From the NCBI GenBank assembly GCA_009829735.1, contig CM020618.1:31906894-31970893 (forward strand): DNA of 64,000 bases, given 5' to 3'. The notes below the pieces were generated by a model, which saw only the letters and a program-made list of their open reading frames with translations, did not search any database and was not told where the DNA came from. Below are positions 51,591-61,375 of the stretch, one piece after another (positions within the stretch are counted from its first letter, which is position 1; each line of letters opens with the position of its first letter). The position numbers and the translations under genes are program-made. This stretch comes from Pyropia yezoensis. Taxonomy: Eukaryota; Rhodophyta; Bangiophyceae; Bangiales; Bangiaceae.

Positions 51591-54204
51591 TGCGTCCTGG
51601 TCGTGCGCGCGTGTGGGGGGAGTCACCTGGGATGTGGTCCAGCCACGCTCATAAAGCCACCGTCAGCACGTGGTCCGTGCACACGGTCGCCTAGGCGCGG
51701 CGGGGCCTAGCGTCGTGTGGAGGCACGAGGTGACGGGCGCATGCGCGCCCCCGGCTGGCAGACCCGAAGCGGGAAAGGGGGATAGGGTCTCTCACTCATG
51801 GCGCGCGCTTGCGGGATGATCCGCAGGGCCAGCTGCAACTCTCTTGCAGACAGGATTGCATTGCACTGGTGGCGGCACCTGGTGCCGGATGCATATTCTT
51901 TGGGGCCAGCTCGTCACAGGGGTCGTAGGCCACTCTCATCCACGTATGTCCCGCTGTGTCGTTGCTTCGGTCGGCCACCGAGAGTGACGCGTCCTTGGCA
52001 GTCGCGCGAAGGAGTCCCGCTTTTTTTCTTTCCGCGGGAACACCAGACAGCATGGTTGCGTTGAGCACGCAGTTCTGCTTGATGTAACGTGTCCCGGTGT
52101 ACAGCACAGTCGAGCCGTGGCTCAGCGCCTACACTGTGTGCCGACCGTCCTCTGGCAAGGTCGTGTGATGTGCGGCTGGGGTGGGCTGATCTCTGTGTTA
52201 TGTATCACCACGACTTCTGGTGGACAAATTTTTTTTGAATAAATAGTCTCACTTCGCAGCGCTGGCAAACAGCAGGTGCGGCCATGGCAGGGTTGGCGAG
52301 CACCTGCACTCGCGGAATAGACGCTGGCCCGCGCCCGACTCCTGACGAGGGCGCCTGGCCGTTGCTATGAACGGTTGCAGGTTCGAACCGATATGAGTTC
52401 AATTCCCATTCGCACCGTTTATTTTTCGTGAATTTATATTCACAGTCTCTTACAGCAGTGTAAGAGGGGTTATAGGCCAATAGATTATCAGATACATGCA
52501 CTGGTGCGCACACAATCCAATCATATGAGGTCGTTCATTGAGCACGGCCCGTGCCCTGGGACCGACCGAGCCCTTCCGTTGGCGGCTACGGCGCCTCCAG
52601 TGGCAGACCGCTGATACAGACGCCCTGAGCCATGAACCACCTACCCCGTCAGGTGTGGGGGCCCGAGATGGCCGTGACGCCTCGTCGGGGTAGCCGCCGT
52701 CTCACTCATGCAGTCTTCCAATGTGGCGTCGCGTGTGGCCAGAGTTGGGAACTCTGGACACACTGGCGGTGTGCATGCTGGCCACCTGTCGGTAGTAGAG
52801 TAGAGTGGACCTGGGAAGCACAACCACATAGCTCCGCGAAGATTGATGCGCATAGCGAGGCGTGTTGTTCTACTCATAGTTCGAGACAAAGGGGCGACAG
52901 AGTGGCGCCACCCGGGATTTCTGCCCTCAGTTTCGACATCCATTGTGGAGACATCGTCTTGTGGGCCGGCAGGTGCGCGGGCGTCCGCTGGCTGTACCAG
53001 GCGCGGAGGGGGAGCAGGTAGTGGTGCTCAGGCGGGGTCGGGGAGCGGGGGAACGCCTCGCCAGCCAACCAACGCAGCGCCGCCCCCGCGTCTGGCTCAC
53101 CGCCGCAGCTGGAGCACGTGCGCTAGAGAAAGGAGTTCGTGTCCCAGGCGGCACGGTCTGTGTGCAACTGTTCTTTCCTTCTGAGGACGGACGTCCGAGG
53201 GCGAGGAAGGCTCTGAGTCGTTTCCCCGCATCACCCTGCGGCAATCCCCCAGGGTTTGCGCTTATCTATTGCTCTCAATGGGGCAACTCGTCCACCCCCG
53301 GGATGCAAGCGACAGCCTTGGTGGCACCCGCCGACACTGTTACCTCCCCCAGTCGCCAGCCACGGACTGCACAGCTGTGTCGCCGCCCCTCATGGTGGCG
53401 GGCACCCAGCCCGTGCGCGTTGGCCGGCGATGGCGGCACCCGTCGCAGCCGACCGTTCTGCGGGGGGGTGGCATAGCGGACGGGGCGGACGGGTGGAGGG
53501 GGGACATGGGGGGGGGGCCACGGTGCAGCGTGCGCGGTGGCACCGGACGCCGGTGGCCGCTGTTCTGGAGGCTGCTTGTGAGTGGCTTGCGGGTTCCCCT
53601 GCGCCCATGGACGCAGGTCGGTGGCGTCGTGCCCCGCCTCCGCCCTCACGTGCTGTGAAGGGCGCCGCTCCGGCCGGTGGGGGAGTGAACAAAGAGGGAC
53701 GCGGGGACAGGTGCAGCGCTGCCAGTGCCCTTGGCTTTCCCCACGGTTTCCGACCGGGGCGGGTGATTTGGGGTGGGGTACTGTACTGAAAGGTGGGGCT
53801 TCTGTGGGAGCGCCACCACGCACGGGGGGGCCCTTCGCTTTGGCGCCGCCGGCGAGCCCTGCCCTTGGCTCCAGCCACCCCTCCGCCGGCGGCCGAGGCA
53901 GGGGTGGGGGGGGCGCTGGCGGAGCGGGGTGGAGAGCCCGCGCCGCCGGGAGGAGCAGTGTCCCCACCCATTGGGCGGGGGGCGGGGCGGGAGCCGCTCG
54001 CCGCCGCCACCGCCGCTGCCGCCAGAGGTGCGCCACCGCCGGCTGCCGCACTGGGTGACGCGGCGGCGGCCGCCGCGGCGGCCAGCGACGCCGCCCCCCC
54101 CCCCCCCCCGGAGCGTCCACGTCCATGTGCACCCGTCCCCCCCCCGGGGCGTCCCCCCTGCGCGAGCGCTTCGCGTCCGCCCCCCCCCACCCCTGGAACG
54201 GTGG
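51591..54204. other. Interior of the hAT element without recognised gene
   Basis: Moderate G+C to about 53100, then GC-rich. Near 52276-52425 there are tRNA promoter-like motifs (TGGCAGGGTTGG and GGTTCGAACC), without a foldable tRNA that I trust. A possible polyadenylation signal AATAAA lies near 52238. Open frames after 53275 on the minus strand are a Pro/Ala/Gly-rich continuation of the RRM pseudogene. Confidence 0.5.
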
Positions 54205-55070
54205 CCGCGGCGGCGGCGCCCGCAGGCGGGCACCCTTGACGTAGCTCCCGTCCGCCCTGGCCGCCGCGTCGCTCCACGCGTGCGCGGGCGCCACGCCCAG
54301 AGGCACGCCAAGAAAGAGGGTGCCGTGCACGGCGGCGGCGGCGGCGGCCGCGTCGGCCGCGGACGCAAAGGCCACCCATGCCTACCCGCAACGGTCACCC
54401 ACGCCTACCCGCGCATGCGGCGCGCGTGGCCCGCCAAGATGAAGAGCACCCGCCCGTGGGGGGCAAAGAGGGTGGCGAGGGAGCGGCGGAGGAGGGGGAG
54501 GGCAAGCCGGTCGTTGAGCGCCCGCGCGTAGGAGGTGGAAAGGCGGGGGAGGGGGGGGGGACGCCGACCGCGACAGCCGGTGAGCGCCGCCGCCGCCACC
54601 ACCACCACTGCCGCCGCCGCCGCCACGACCGCTGCCGCCACCGCCGCCACCACCACCGCTGCTGCGGCCACTGCTGCCGCCACCACCGCCGTTGCGATTC
54701 TAGGGGGAGGGGGTCGGTCTGGTGGAGGGGGAGAGGACGCCAGCAGCGGGGGGCACACCCCCGCCGCGCCATTGCTCGCCGGGGGCGACTTGGCGCGCCC
54801 CGCGGGCAGCCCGCCACCGCCACCGCCCCCGCGGTCGCGGTCACCGCCGCCGCCGCCGCCGCCGCTGACGCAGCTTCGACCGCCGCCGCCGCCACCACCG
54901 CCGCCGCCACCACCGCCGCTGCCATCCATGCCGGCGGGCGCGACGGCGGACGCTGCCGGCGCCGCGGCGGCTGCCGGCGACATGGGCGCCGGCGTCGGGG
55001 TGCGCATCGCCGAAGCGGACGCGCGGCGTCGTCCGCGGTGTGCTGGACGCTGCTTCTTGACGGCGGACAT
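54205..55070 (-). pseudogene. Broken U1A/U2B''-like RRM gene inside the hAT element
   Basis: The minus-strand frame from the ATG at 55070 (MSAVKKQR) runs through Gly/Ala/Pro low complexity into the first half of an RRM: SYARALNDRLALPLLRRSLA, TLFAPHGRVLFILAG, then MRG and a TAG stop (54405-54407). A near-duplicate 23-base segment follows. The second half then continues in another frame ([46 protein letters not shown]). The order LN-x-[RK], SL-x2-LF-x3-G-x-VL-x-I, R-x-MRG, the A-x2-A-x3-A-x-HG helix, SD-x-A and [ST]-[YF]-V-x-[GR] is that of RRM1 of the U1A/U2B'' snRNP proteins, which bind spliceosomal RNA hairpins. The Gln usual after MRG is replaced by the stop. No second RRM is seen. It looks like a captured and broken host gene. 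Confidence 0.6.
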
Positions 55071-55266
55071 GCGGGAGGACCACTGGGAGGAGGGCAGAGG
55101 CACTGTGCAATTATAGCCGGTTTCCACGTGAGATGTAGTATTTGTATGGTATACTTAACTCCTAATCACGCCCCCAATCACGCCCTTTCTGGCGGGGCGT
55201 GACGTGTGATCACGCGCTAAATCACGCATGGGATCACGCAAAATACGTGATCTTACATCACGTGCG

Positions 55267-55286
55267 GCGCGTGATACCCAAGCCTA
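55267..55286 (-). repeat. Right terminal inverted repeat of the hAT element
   Basis: Exact complement of the left unit, present once. Followed directly by the CTCCAGGT duplication at 55287-55294. Confidence 0.93.
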
Positions 55287-55294
55287 CTCCAGGT
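55287..55294. repeat. Right target-site duplication of the hAT element (CTCCAGGT)
   Basis: Matches 48155-48162 at all eight bases. Confidence 0.93.
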
Positions 55295-55824
55295 ATATGC
55301 ACTGTATGGAGTGGAGGAACACGAAGTTCGGAGGCGGCGTGAACGACAAGCAATCCGCGGTCGGTCCACGTTGTTGACCACGTGTACCTTGATCCTTTGG
55401 CAGCCTCCAATCAGCTTTCGAGCGCCCAATCTAGGTATCAGTGTAATTATTATATAACTATGACTGATGTACGTTCCAATTGTCGTAACTTGATCTGGCT
55501 TGACCGTTTCGCGGCACCGTTTGGCGGGCCACGGGGGTGGCTCTGATCCGACGGCGTCGCCGAGGCAACTTCGTTGTGCCATCGACTCCCTCCCCCCCCC
55601 CCACTGACGACCACCCCTCTCCCTCTCGCCGACCGCTTGTTAACAACCACCACCCCCCTCCCCCCCGCCGATAAGCCTGACCTCCTCCTACTTTTCTTCA
55701 CATCTGGCTGTCGCGCATCACTTGCCCCCTGCTCTATCTATTCACGACCGTGTGAGCCATCTGCTTTTTTCGCCCCACGCTTCCACTCTACCCTCCGGCC
55801 GCCACGCTCACCCCGCTCGCCACC
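55287..55824. other. Upstream region of spermidine synthase
   Basis: Starts with the hAT target duplication. AT-richer at 55430-55480 (TGTAATTATTATATAACTAT), then C-rich before the ATG at 55825. The hAT insertion lies about 540 bases upstream of the start codon and could affect expression. No other gene is seen. Confidence 0.55.
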
Positions 55825-56748
55825 ATGGGTATTTGCGGCAAGGACCTGATCAAAGATGGCTGGTTCTCTGAGCGCGGCGCCCTCTGGCCCGGTCAGGCTA
55901 TGTCCCTCGAGGTCACCGAGGTGCTGTACAGCGGCCGCTCTGACTTTCAGGACCTCCTTGTCTTTACCAACCCCACGTACGGCACCGTGCTCGTGCTGGA
56001 CGGGGTCATCCAGGTGACCACCCGAGACGAGTTTGCGTACCAAGAGATGATTGCGCACCTCCCCCTGTACGCCCACCCCAACCCCGTGGACGTGCTTGTC
56101 ATTGGCGGCGGCGATGGGGGCGTGCTGCGGGAGGTGCTCAAGCACCCGTCGGTCCGACGGGCAGTGCTGGTGGAGATTGACGCGGCGGTGGTGGAGGTGT
56201 CCAAGCGTTTCCTCCCCGCCCTGGCGGCGGGCTACGACGACCCCCGGGTGGAGGTCATCATTGCCGACGGGGCGGCGTACATGGAGGACCACGCCAACGC
56301 GTACGACGTGATCATCACAGACAGCAGCGACCCGATTGGCCCCGCCGAGGTGCTCTTCCAGCCCCCCTTTTACGCGGCCATGGCGCGGTGCCTGCGGGCG
56401 GGGGGGCTGGCCTGCTGCCAGGGCGAGTGCATGTGGCTGCACCTGGGCCTCATCCGCCCCCTCCTCACCGCCTGCCGCCGCGTCTTCCCGACGGTCGGCT
56501 ACGCGTACACCGCGGTGCCCACCTACCCGAGTGGCCAGATTGGGTTTGTGGTGTGCGCCAAGGCGGCGGGCGCAACGCCGGCGGTGTCGGCGCGGTCGCC
56601 GCCGCCCGACGTGCAGGCGCGCCTGCAGTACTACAGCCCGGCCGTCCACCGGGCGGCGTTTGTGCTGCCAGAGTTTGCACGCCGGGCGGTGGAGGGGGAG
56701 GGGGAGGAGACACCTGCGGCAGGGGGAGACAAGAAGGAAGACCCGTGA
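55825..56748 (+). CDS. SPDS: Spermidine synthase
   Basis: The 307-residue protein is the usual length for the family. Recognisable blocks are GWFSERGALWPGQAMSLEV at the N-terminus, DFQDLLVF and YGTVLVLDGVIQVT, DEFAYQEMIAHLPL, the nucleotide-site motif VLVIGGGDGGVLREVLKH, VEIDAAVVEVSKRFLP, then the catalytic region VIITDSSDPIGPAEVLF and YTAVPTYPSGQIGFVVC. It transfers the aminopropyl group of decarboxylated S-adenosylmethionine to putrescine in the cytosol. The motifs fit spermidine rather than thermospermine synthase, judged by eye. The C-terminal 40 residues are a variable acidic tail. It converges with the hemerythrin-like gene 724 bases downstream. No intron is needed. Confidence 0.93.
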   Translation: MGICGKDLIKDGWFSERGALWPGQAMSLEVTEVLYSGRSDFQDLLVFTNPTYGTVLVLDGVIQVTTRDEFAYQEMIAHLPLYAHPNPVDVLVIGGGDGGVLREVLKHPSVRRAVLVEIDAAVVEVSKRFLPALAAGYDDPRVEVIIADGAAYMEDHANAYDVIITDSSDPIGPAEVLFQPPFYAAMARCLRAGGLACCQGECMWLHLGLIRPLLTACRRVFPTVGYAYTAVPTYPSGQIGFVVCAKAAGATPAVSARSPPPDVQARLQYYSPAVHRAAFVLPEFARRAVEGEGEETPAAGGDKKEDP

Positions 56749-57472
56749 GGGGTGGGTCCCCTCCTGGGGGAGGGGGGGGGTTGAGGAGGGGGGGGGGCCC
56801 AGCGGCGGCCGGCACGCCCGCGCCGCCGCTGCGGGGTAGGGGCTCAGCCGCGGGCGGTCTCGCCAGGCAGCGGGGATGGAAAATGAGATCAGTAACGACG
56901 ACGACCATCAGCACAGGACCGCACCTCCCGTCAGCGACACCCCGTCCACGCACGACGGCGCGGCAGGCTGCAGAGGGTCCGCCCAAGCAGGGGAACGGGG
57001 ATAGATGGGGGGGGGGGGGCAGCGCGCACATCCCGCCGCTCTCCACGCGCGCCCTCCCCAGCGGGCGCCCGCCGGCGATGCGCGACCGCCACCGCCGTCT
57101 GCCGAGGGACGCTCCCGTATGAGACACGCACCCGGCCGCCTGCCAAGGAAAGCTCCCTTGGCAGCACCCACACCGCCGCCGCGGCCCGCCGCCCAGACGG
57201 CGTCGCAGGCGCCGGGGGGGGGGGGGAGGGCACGCCGCAGCGGCACCCCGCAGAGACACTGGGCACGGCCGGGTCAGCGGGGGACAGCGGCGGTAAATAC
57301 CTTTCTCCGACACGCGCCCTTGCGGCAGGCGCACCCGCAGATGCTTTTTCGCTTTCTTGGCATAAGACCGGCACCCAACCCTCCCAACACCTTCTCTCCC
57401 CCCCTCCCCCCCCTCCCCTTCGCAACCCAATCCCGTCCCCCCGCCACCCCCCAGCCCCCCCACCCCCAGGCG
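56749..57472. other. Convergent intergenic region
   Basis: Lies between the stop of spermidine synthase and the stop of the hemerythrin-like gene. G-runs at 56770-56800 and C-runs at 57395-57470. No gene recognised. Confidence 0.6.
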
Positions 57473-59018
57473 TCACGCCTCGGCAGAGCGCTTGCGGAGC
57501 TTGGTCTCCAGCCCCGCCTGGAACAGGTGCTTGTCCCCCAACCGCCGCGACCGTCGCGCCATATCCCCTGCCATGTGGCGGATGGCCTCGGCCGATGGCG
57601 GCTCCCCGCCAACGGCGCCGCCGGCGCCCCCCCCGCCACTGCTGCTGCCTTCCCGTGCCGAGGCGCGCTTGCCCCCCCGCGGCGCCCCCCCTTCCATGGA
57701 CCGTGCGCCACCACCACCACCGCCGCCACCGCCACCGCCACCGCCACCGCCACCGCCACCTCCACCACCGCCACCGCCGGCGTACCTCCCCCCCCGCTCG
57801 ACAAACCGCCGGTCCTCCCCCCCCACCCCCCCCCCACCCCCCGCCCCCCCTACCGTCCGCCCCACTGCCCGCCCCCCCCGCTCATACTCCTCACTACGCC
57901 CCTTGACCACCCGCACGGCGGCCTCCCGCTTGAGCGCCCGAAACATCCGCCGGTGGAAGCGGCGCACAATCGCCCGGTGGCCCGCGTCGAACTCCCGCTT
58001 CCACCGCCCGTACCGCAGGCCCCGCGCGGGGCCACGGAGGTTGGCACGGAGCCACGCCTCCCGCGCGGGCGTGTCCCCCATCCACCGCGTCAGCAGCACC
58101 ACCGCCAGCTTCCACCCAACGCCCCCGCCGCTGCCGTCGGTGGCACCCGCCACGGCTGCGGCGGCGGCGGCGCCACCCCCGCCACCACCCCCACCGCCAC
58201 CGCCCCCTCCCATCAGCCCCCCGCCGCCGCCACCCCCCCAACCCCCGCCCCGTGCCCGCAGCAGCTGCCCCACCCGCCGGTCCAGCGCCGCCACGTCGGC
58301 GGGCGTGTGTACCGCCGCGATGAGGGGGGGTAGGAAGCGCTCCTCAAGCGCAAACAGCTCGAGCAGCCGCGGCGCAAACCGGTCCAGCGCGTCGAGGAGG
58401 GTGGGGAAGATGTCCACCGCGCTGAGGTGGCGGCGCAGGTCAAAGGTGCCGTCGATTTCGGCGAGCTTGGCGCCCAGCGCGTCTTTAAACCGCTCCAGCC
58501 GGGAGCGAAGGCCGTAACGCGCAGCTGCTGCCGCCGCCGACGGTGCCACACCGTCGGCAGCGGCGGCGCCGTCGGTCGGAGGTGCACCGCCGCCGACGCC
58601 GCCGACGCCGCCCTTGCCGCCACCCCCACCAGCCCCCCCCCCCCCCCCTTCCCTCCCCCGGCGGCCTTACCTCCCCCACCCCCACCCCCCCCCCGACCCC
58701 TTCTGGCTCAAAGATCCACGGGAAGAGCAGCAGGTGCTCCACCGCCCAATAGTCGCCGAGGAAGCGGCGGAACAGCACCCACCAGGCGTAGGCCTCGTCG
58801 AGCTCCCGGTCACCCAGCTCGGACCGGCGGACGGTCATGGACTCGACAATGTTGAAAAGGTCCACCAGCTCCGCGCGGAGGCCATTGTGCCACGCGGCAA
58901 GCGTGTCCCCCGCCCATGACCACGGGTGCCCATACTCGGCGGGGTGGATGGCGGGGCGCCGCACGCCGCCGCGGAGCAGGGGCGCAAAGTAGACCTCCAT
59001 GTCGCTGCGGGCAGCCAT
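57473..59018 (-). CDS. Hemerythrin-like HHE-domain protein in two frames
   Basis: The ATG at 59018 (MAARSDMEVYF) opens 116 residues with an HHE-type helical pair: TLAAWHNGLRAELVDLFNIV and WAVEHLLLFPWIFEPE, carrying His and Glu at positions used for iron in hemerythrin-like domains. A second frame continues RLERFKDALGAKL, FDLRRHLSAVDIFPTLLDAL and LLELFALEERFLPPLI, the matching second helical half, then Gly-rich linkers and a basic C-terminus, with the stop at 57473. The halves meet at a Gly-rich linker across a run of about 18 G (minus strand, near 58633-58650). A changed run length would join them. A 58-base GT-AG intron (58670 down to 58613) would also keep the frame but lacks a pyrimidine tract. 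The proposed role is binding of metal or oxygen, or redox sensing; this is inference. Its cellular place is unknown, with no clear signal peptide. Confidence 0.6.
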
Positions 59019-61375
59019 GGAGGGGGATAGGGGGAAGGGGGGAGGAGGGGGGGGGGGGTGGGGGGGGTGGGGGGGGGGGAGGGGGGGAGCGCACGTGGGC
59101 GGACAAGGGAATGAGGGGAATGGGGGGATGGGGGGCCGGGGGGGGGGGGGAAGAGGTGGAGAGAGGAGGGGACGAGCGGGAGATAGCGCTCCGGTCACAG
59201 GCAACGACACGGCGGCACGGTGTCTAGACACGCGGTAGCACAGGCTGGCACCTGGTAGGTACGACGTCCGGACAGCCGCCAGACGGCAACCCCCAAAGCG
59301 TGCCGCCGCACCCGCCGCTGCACCCGCCCGCCAACGCCGACGCCGAGGCCCTGCGGCGGGCACCAGCGGCCTCGGCAGCGGCAAACACCGGTGCACCCTG
59401 GCGGGCGGCGGCCGTACTGCCGGTGCGTACAGTACGCAGTGCGACCCACCACCCGCGGTACCGCCTTGCGGCGAGGACGCGCAACGATGTCCGCCGCCGC
59501 GCAATAATGTCCGCGCCCCCCCCCCGCTTCGCCCGTTTCCTCCCCCTTCCCCCCCCCCCCCCCCCCCCCCCCCTCCAACACAACCCGCCTCTTCCACCCC
59601 CCGGCGCGCGAGGCCAGGACGACACACGCCCCGGCTCCGTCCTTCGGCAGCCCCGCCTGGTGCGGCGGCGGCGCGTGGCCCGGGGCGGCGCACGGTAGAC
59701 CGCGGCGTGTCGGCGGTGGCGGTGGCGGTGGCGGTGGAACCGACGGCGGCAGCAACGGTGGCGGCAGCAGCACGGCGGCGGCGGCGGCGGCGGTGGCGGT
59801 GGTAGAGGCGGCCGGCCCGTCTGTCTCAATCTGTCAACGCCGCGGCTGGGCCCAGCCGTCGACGGCACGGAGGCGAGGTAAATACTGTAGCGGCCGACAG
59901 GAGGGGGGGATGACGCGTCGGATGAAGGAGGGGGAGGGGGGTTCGTCGCGATGAGGCGTGGGTGAGGGGCGGGGTAGGCGAGGGGGGGGGGGCGACAAGG
60001 CAGCACGCCAATAGCGTGTGCCCGCCACGGGCGCGACCACCACGCCCCCTCGGCCGTGGCGACGTGTGCGTCGCCGGCGGGTCGGGGCCCGACTTGACCT
60101 CTGGTCTTCTCCACCCTCTCCCCCCCTCCCCCCCGCCCGGGGGTCCACTGGGTGCGAAGGGCTGCGGTCACCGAGCAGTGGCTACGGCCTTACAGAACCG
60201 GCGGAGGCGAGCCAGACTGTGGGTGGGTGGGAACAGGTCGGGCCGTCTCTGGTCTGTGGCCTCCCTGCACTGCCCCCCCACACCGTGTGGTGTGCCCGCA
60301 CTCGCGGGTCGGCAAGTGGCGGCTGGGCGGAAACCACCCACTGCGCGCGCGCCCGAGCAGGCAGTTGCCGTTGAAAAAGTGGTGATCCCGGGGGGGGGGG
60401 AGCGTGAGTTTGGCCAGCTGCAAGAAGCTTGCGTGGTGCCAAGCGGCGGGTGCCGTCGGGTGTGTGCAGTGCCGTGCGCCAAGGCCCGTCGGCGCCGTGG
60501 GGGCGCGGGCGGCCAAGCGGCGTAAATTTTAGGGGCGGCGCGTTTGAAAAAATAGACGAGATAGAACCTACCCGGAACGAGATCCCTTCGGGCCCCAGCG
60601 CGGCCGCACGGATCAACGTGGACCACCCCACGTGCGGTGGTGGACGGGAGGAATTAACACAAGCACAAAGCAATGGCGATACGCGGCGGTAGGCGCGTGG
60701 GCGCTATCCCCTTCTCCTCCGCCCTCACTGCTGTCAGAGACGGCCGGGGGTCGCCCCTACTCCCGCTGCAGACGTGCTGGTCATGGCGACCGCGTCGTGG
60801 CGGCGACCGCGACGTCGCTTCCGACCCCGACGAGCCAGACGATGGCGGTTGGTCCTGATTCGTGGTCTCTGCGCACCGGGGGCGGGGGTCGCGCCAGACG
60901 CGGAGCACGGCTGTGGAGGGCACTCCCCCGCAGCGCGCCCACCCCGATGCCGGCGGATTGGACCATCGTCGCTCTCGACGCGCAGCGCCTGCGCACATCC
61001 CCCCCTCCCGTGATGTGTTTTTCGATTCCTCGCGAGGCGATGAGGGGAAAGAGCGGGGTTTGCTGGCCCTTCTCTACCTACAGTTCCCTCCCTTGGCCTG
61101 GCCGGGGGTGCCTGGGGACCAGAACTCGTCGCTAGGTCGCTGCGACCGTTACTGTGCAATGAGTTTTGATGTCAAACCTGGTCAGCCGATGTGGTGTGGT
61201 CTCAGTGTCGTTGCTGATATGGCAGCACGGGTGCGGCCCGCGTGGGGGACGGGCAGGCCCGGCATACGAGAGGCGCAGAGGCTCCCGATGCGCCGTCCAG
61301 ACGAGGTCTATAACGAGATAATCAGATCAGTTTGTACACACCCCTACGAAACATCCCCTAGAGACGAAAGCCCTC
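59019..61375. other. Region without recognised gene between the hemerythrin-like gene and Hog gene 3
   Basis: 59020-59200 is G-run rich and probably holds the promoter of the hemerythrin-like gene. 59690-59810 carries a GGTGGC/GGCGGC array. 60530-61330 is of moderate G+C. Open frames are short or low complexity on both strands. Confidence 0.55.

Larger units (their letters stand above)
48163..55286 (-). mobile_element. Complete 7.1 kb hAT transposon with TIRs and 8 bp target duplication
   Basis: The left end TAGGCTTGGGTATCACGCGC (48163-48182) is the exact complement of the right end (55267-55286). The 8 bp CTCCAGGT stands directly outside on both sides (48155-48162 and 55287-55294), the size expected for hAT insertions. 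The left terminal repeat is present twice in tandem (also 48183-48202). Both subterminal regions (48171-48290 and 55157-55275) are full of ATCACGC-type motifs, likely transposase binding sites. Inside are the transposase (48347-51394, minus), a minisatellite and a broken U1A/U2B''-like RRM gene. Perfect ends and duplication suggest a recent insertion. The strand given is that of the transposase. Confidence 0.93.

Noticed and set aside
54405..55070. RRM gene as a working host gene
   Set aside because: It lies inside the transposon borders proven by terminal repeats and target duplication, and has an in-frame stop and a frame change.
58613..58670. 58-base intron in the hemerythrin-like gene
   Set aside because: GT and AG ends and phase fit, but there is no pyrimidine tract and it spans a run of about 18 G. 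A run-length error is simpler. Kept only as an alternative.
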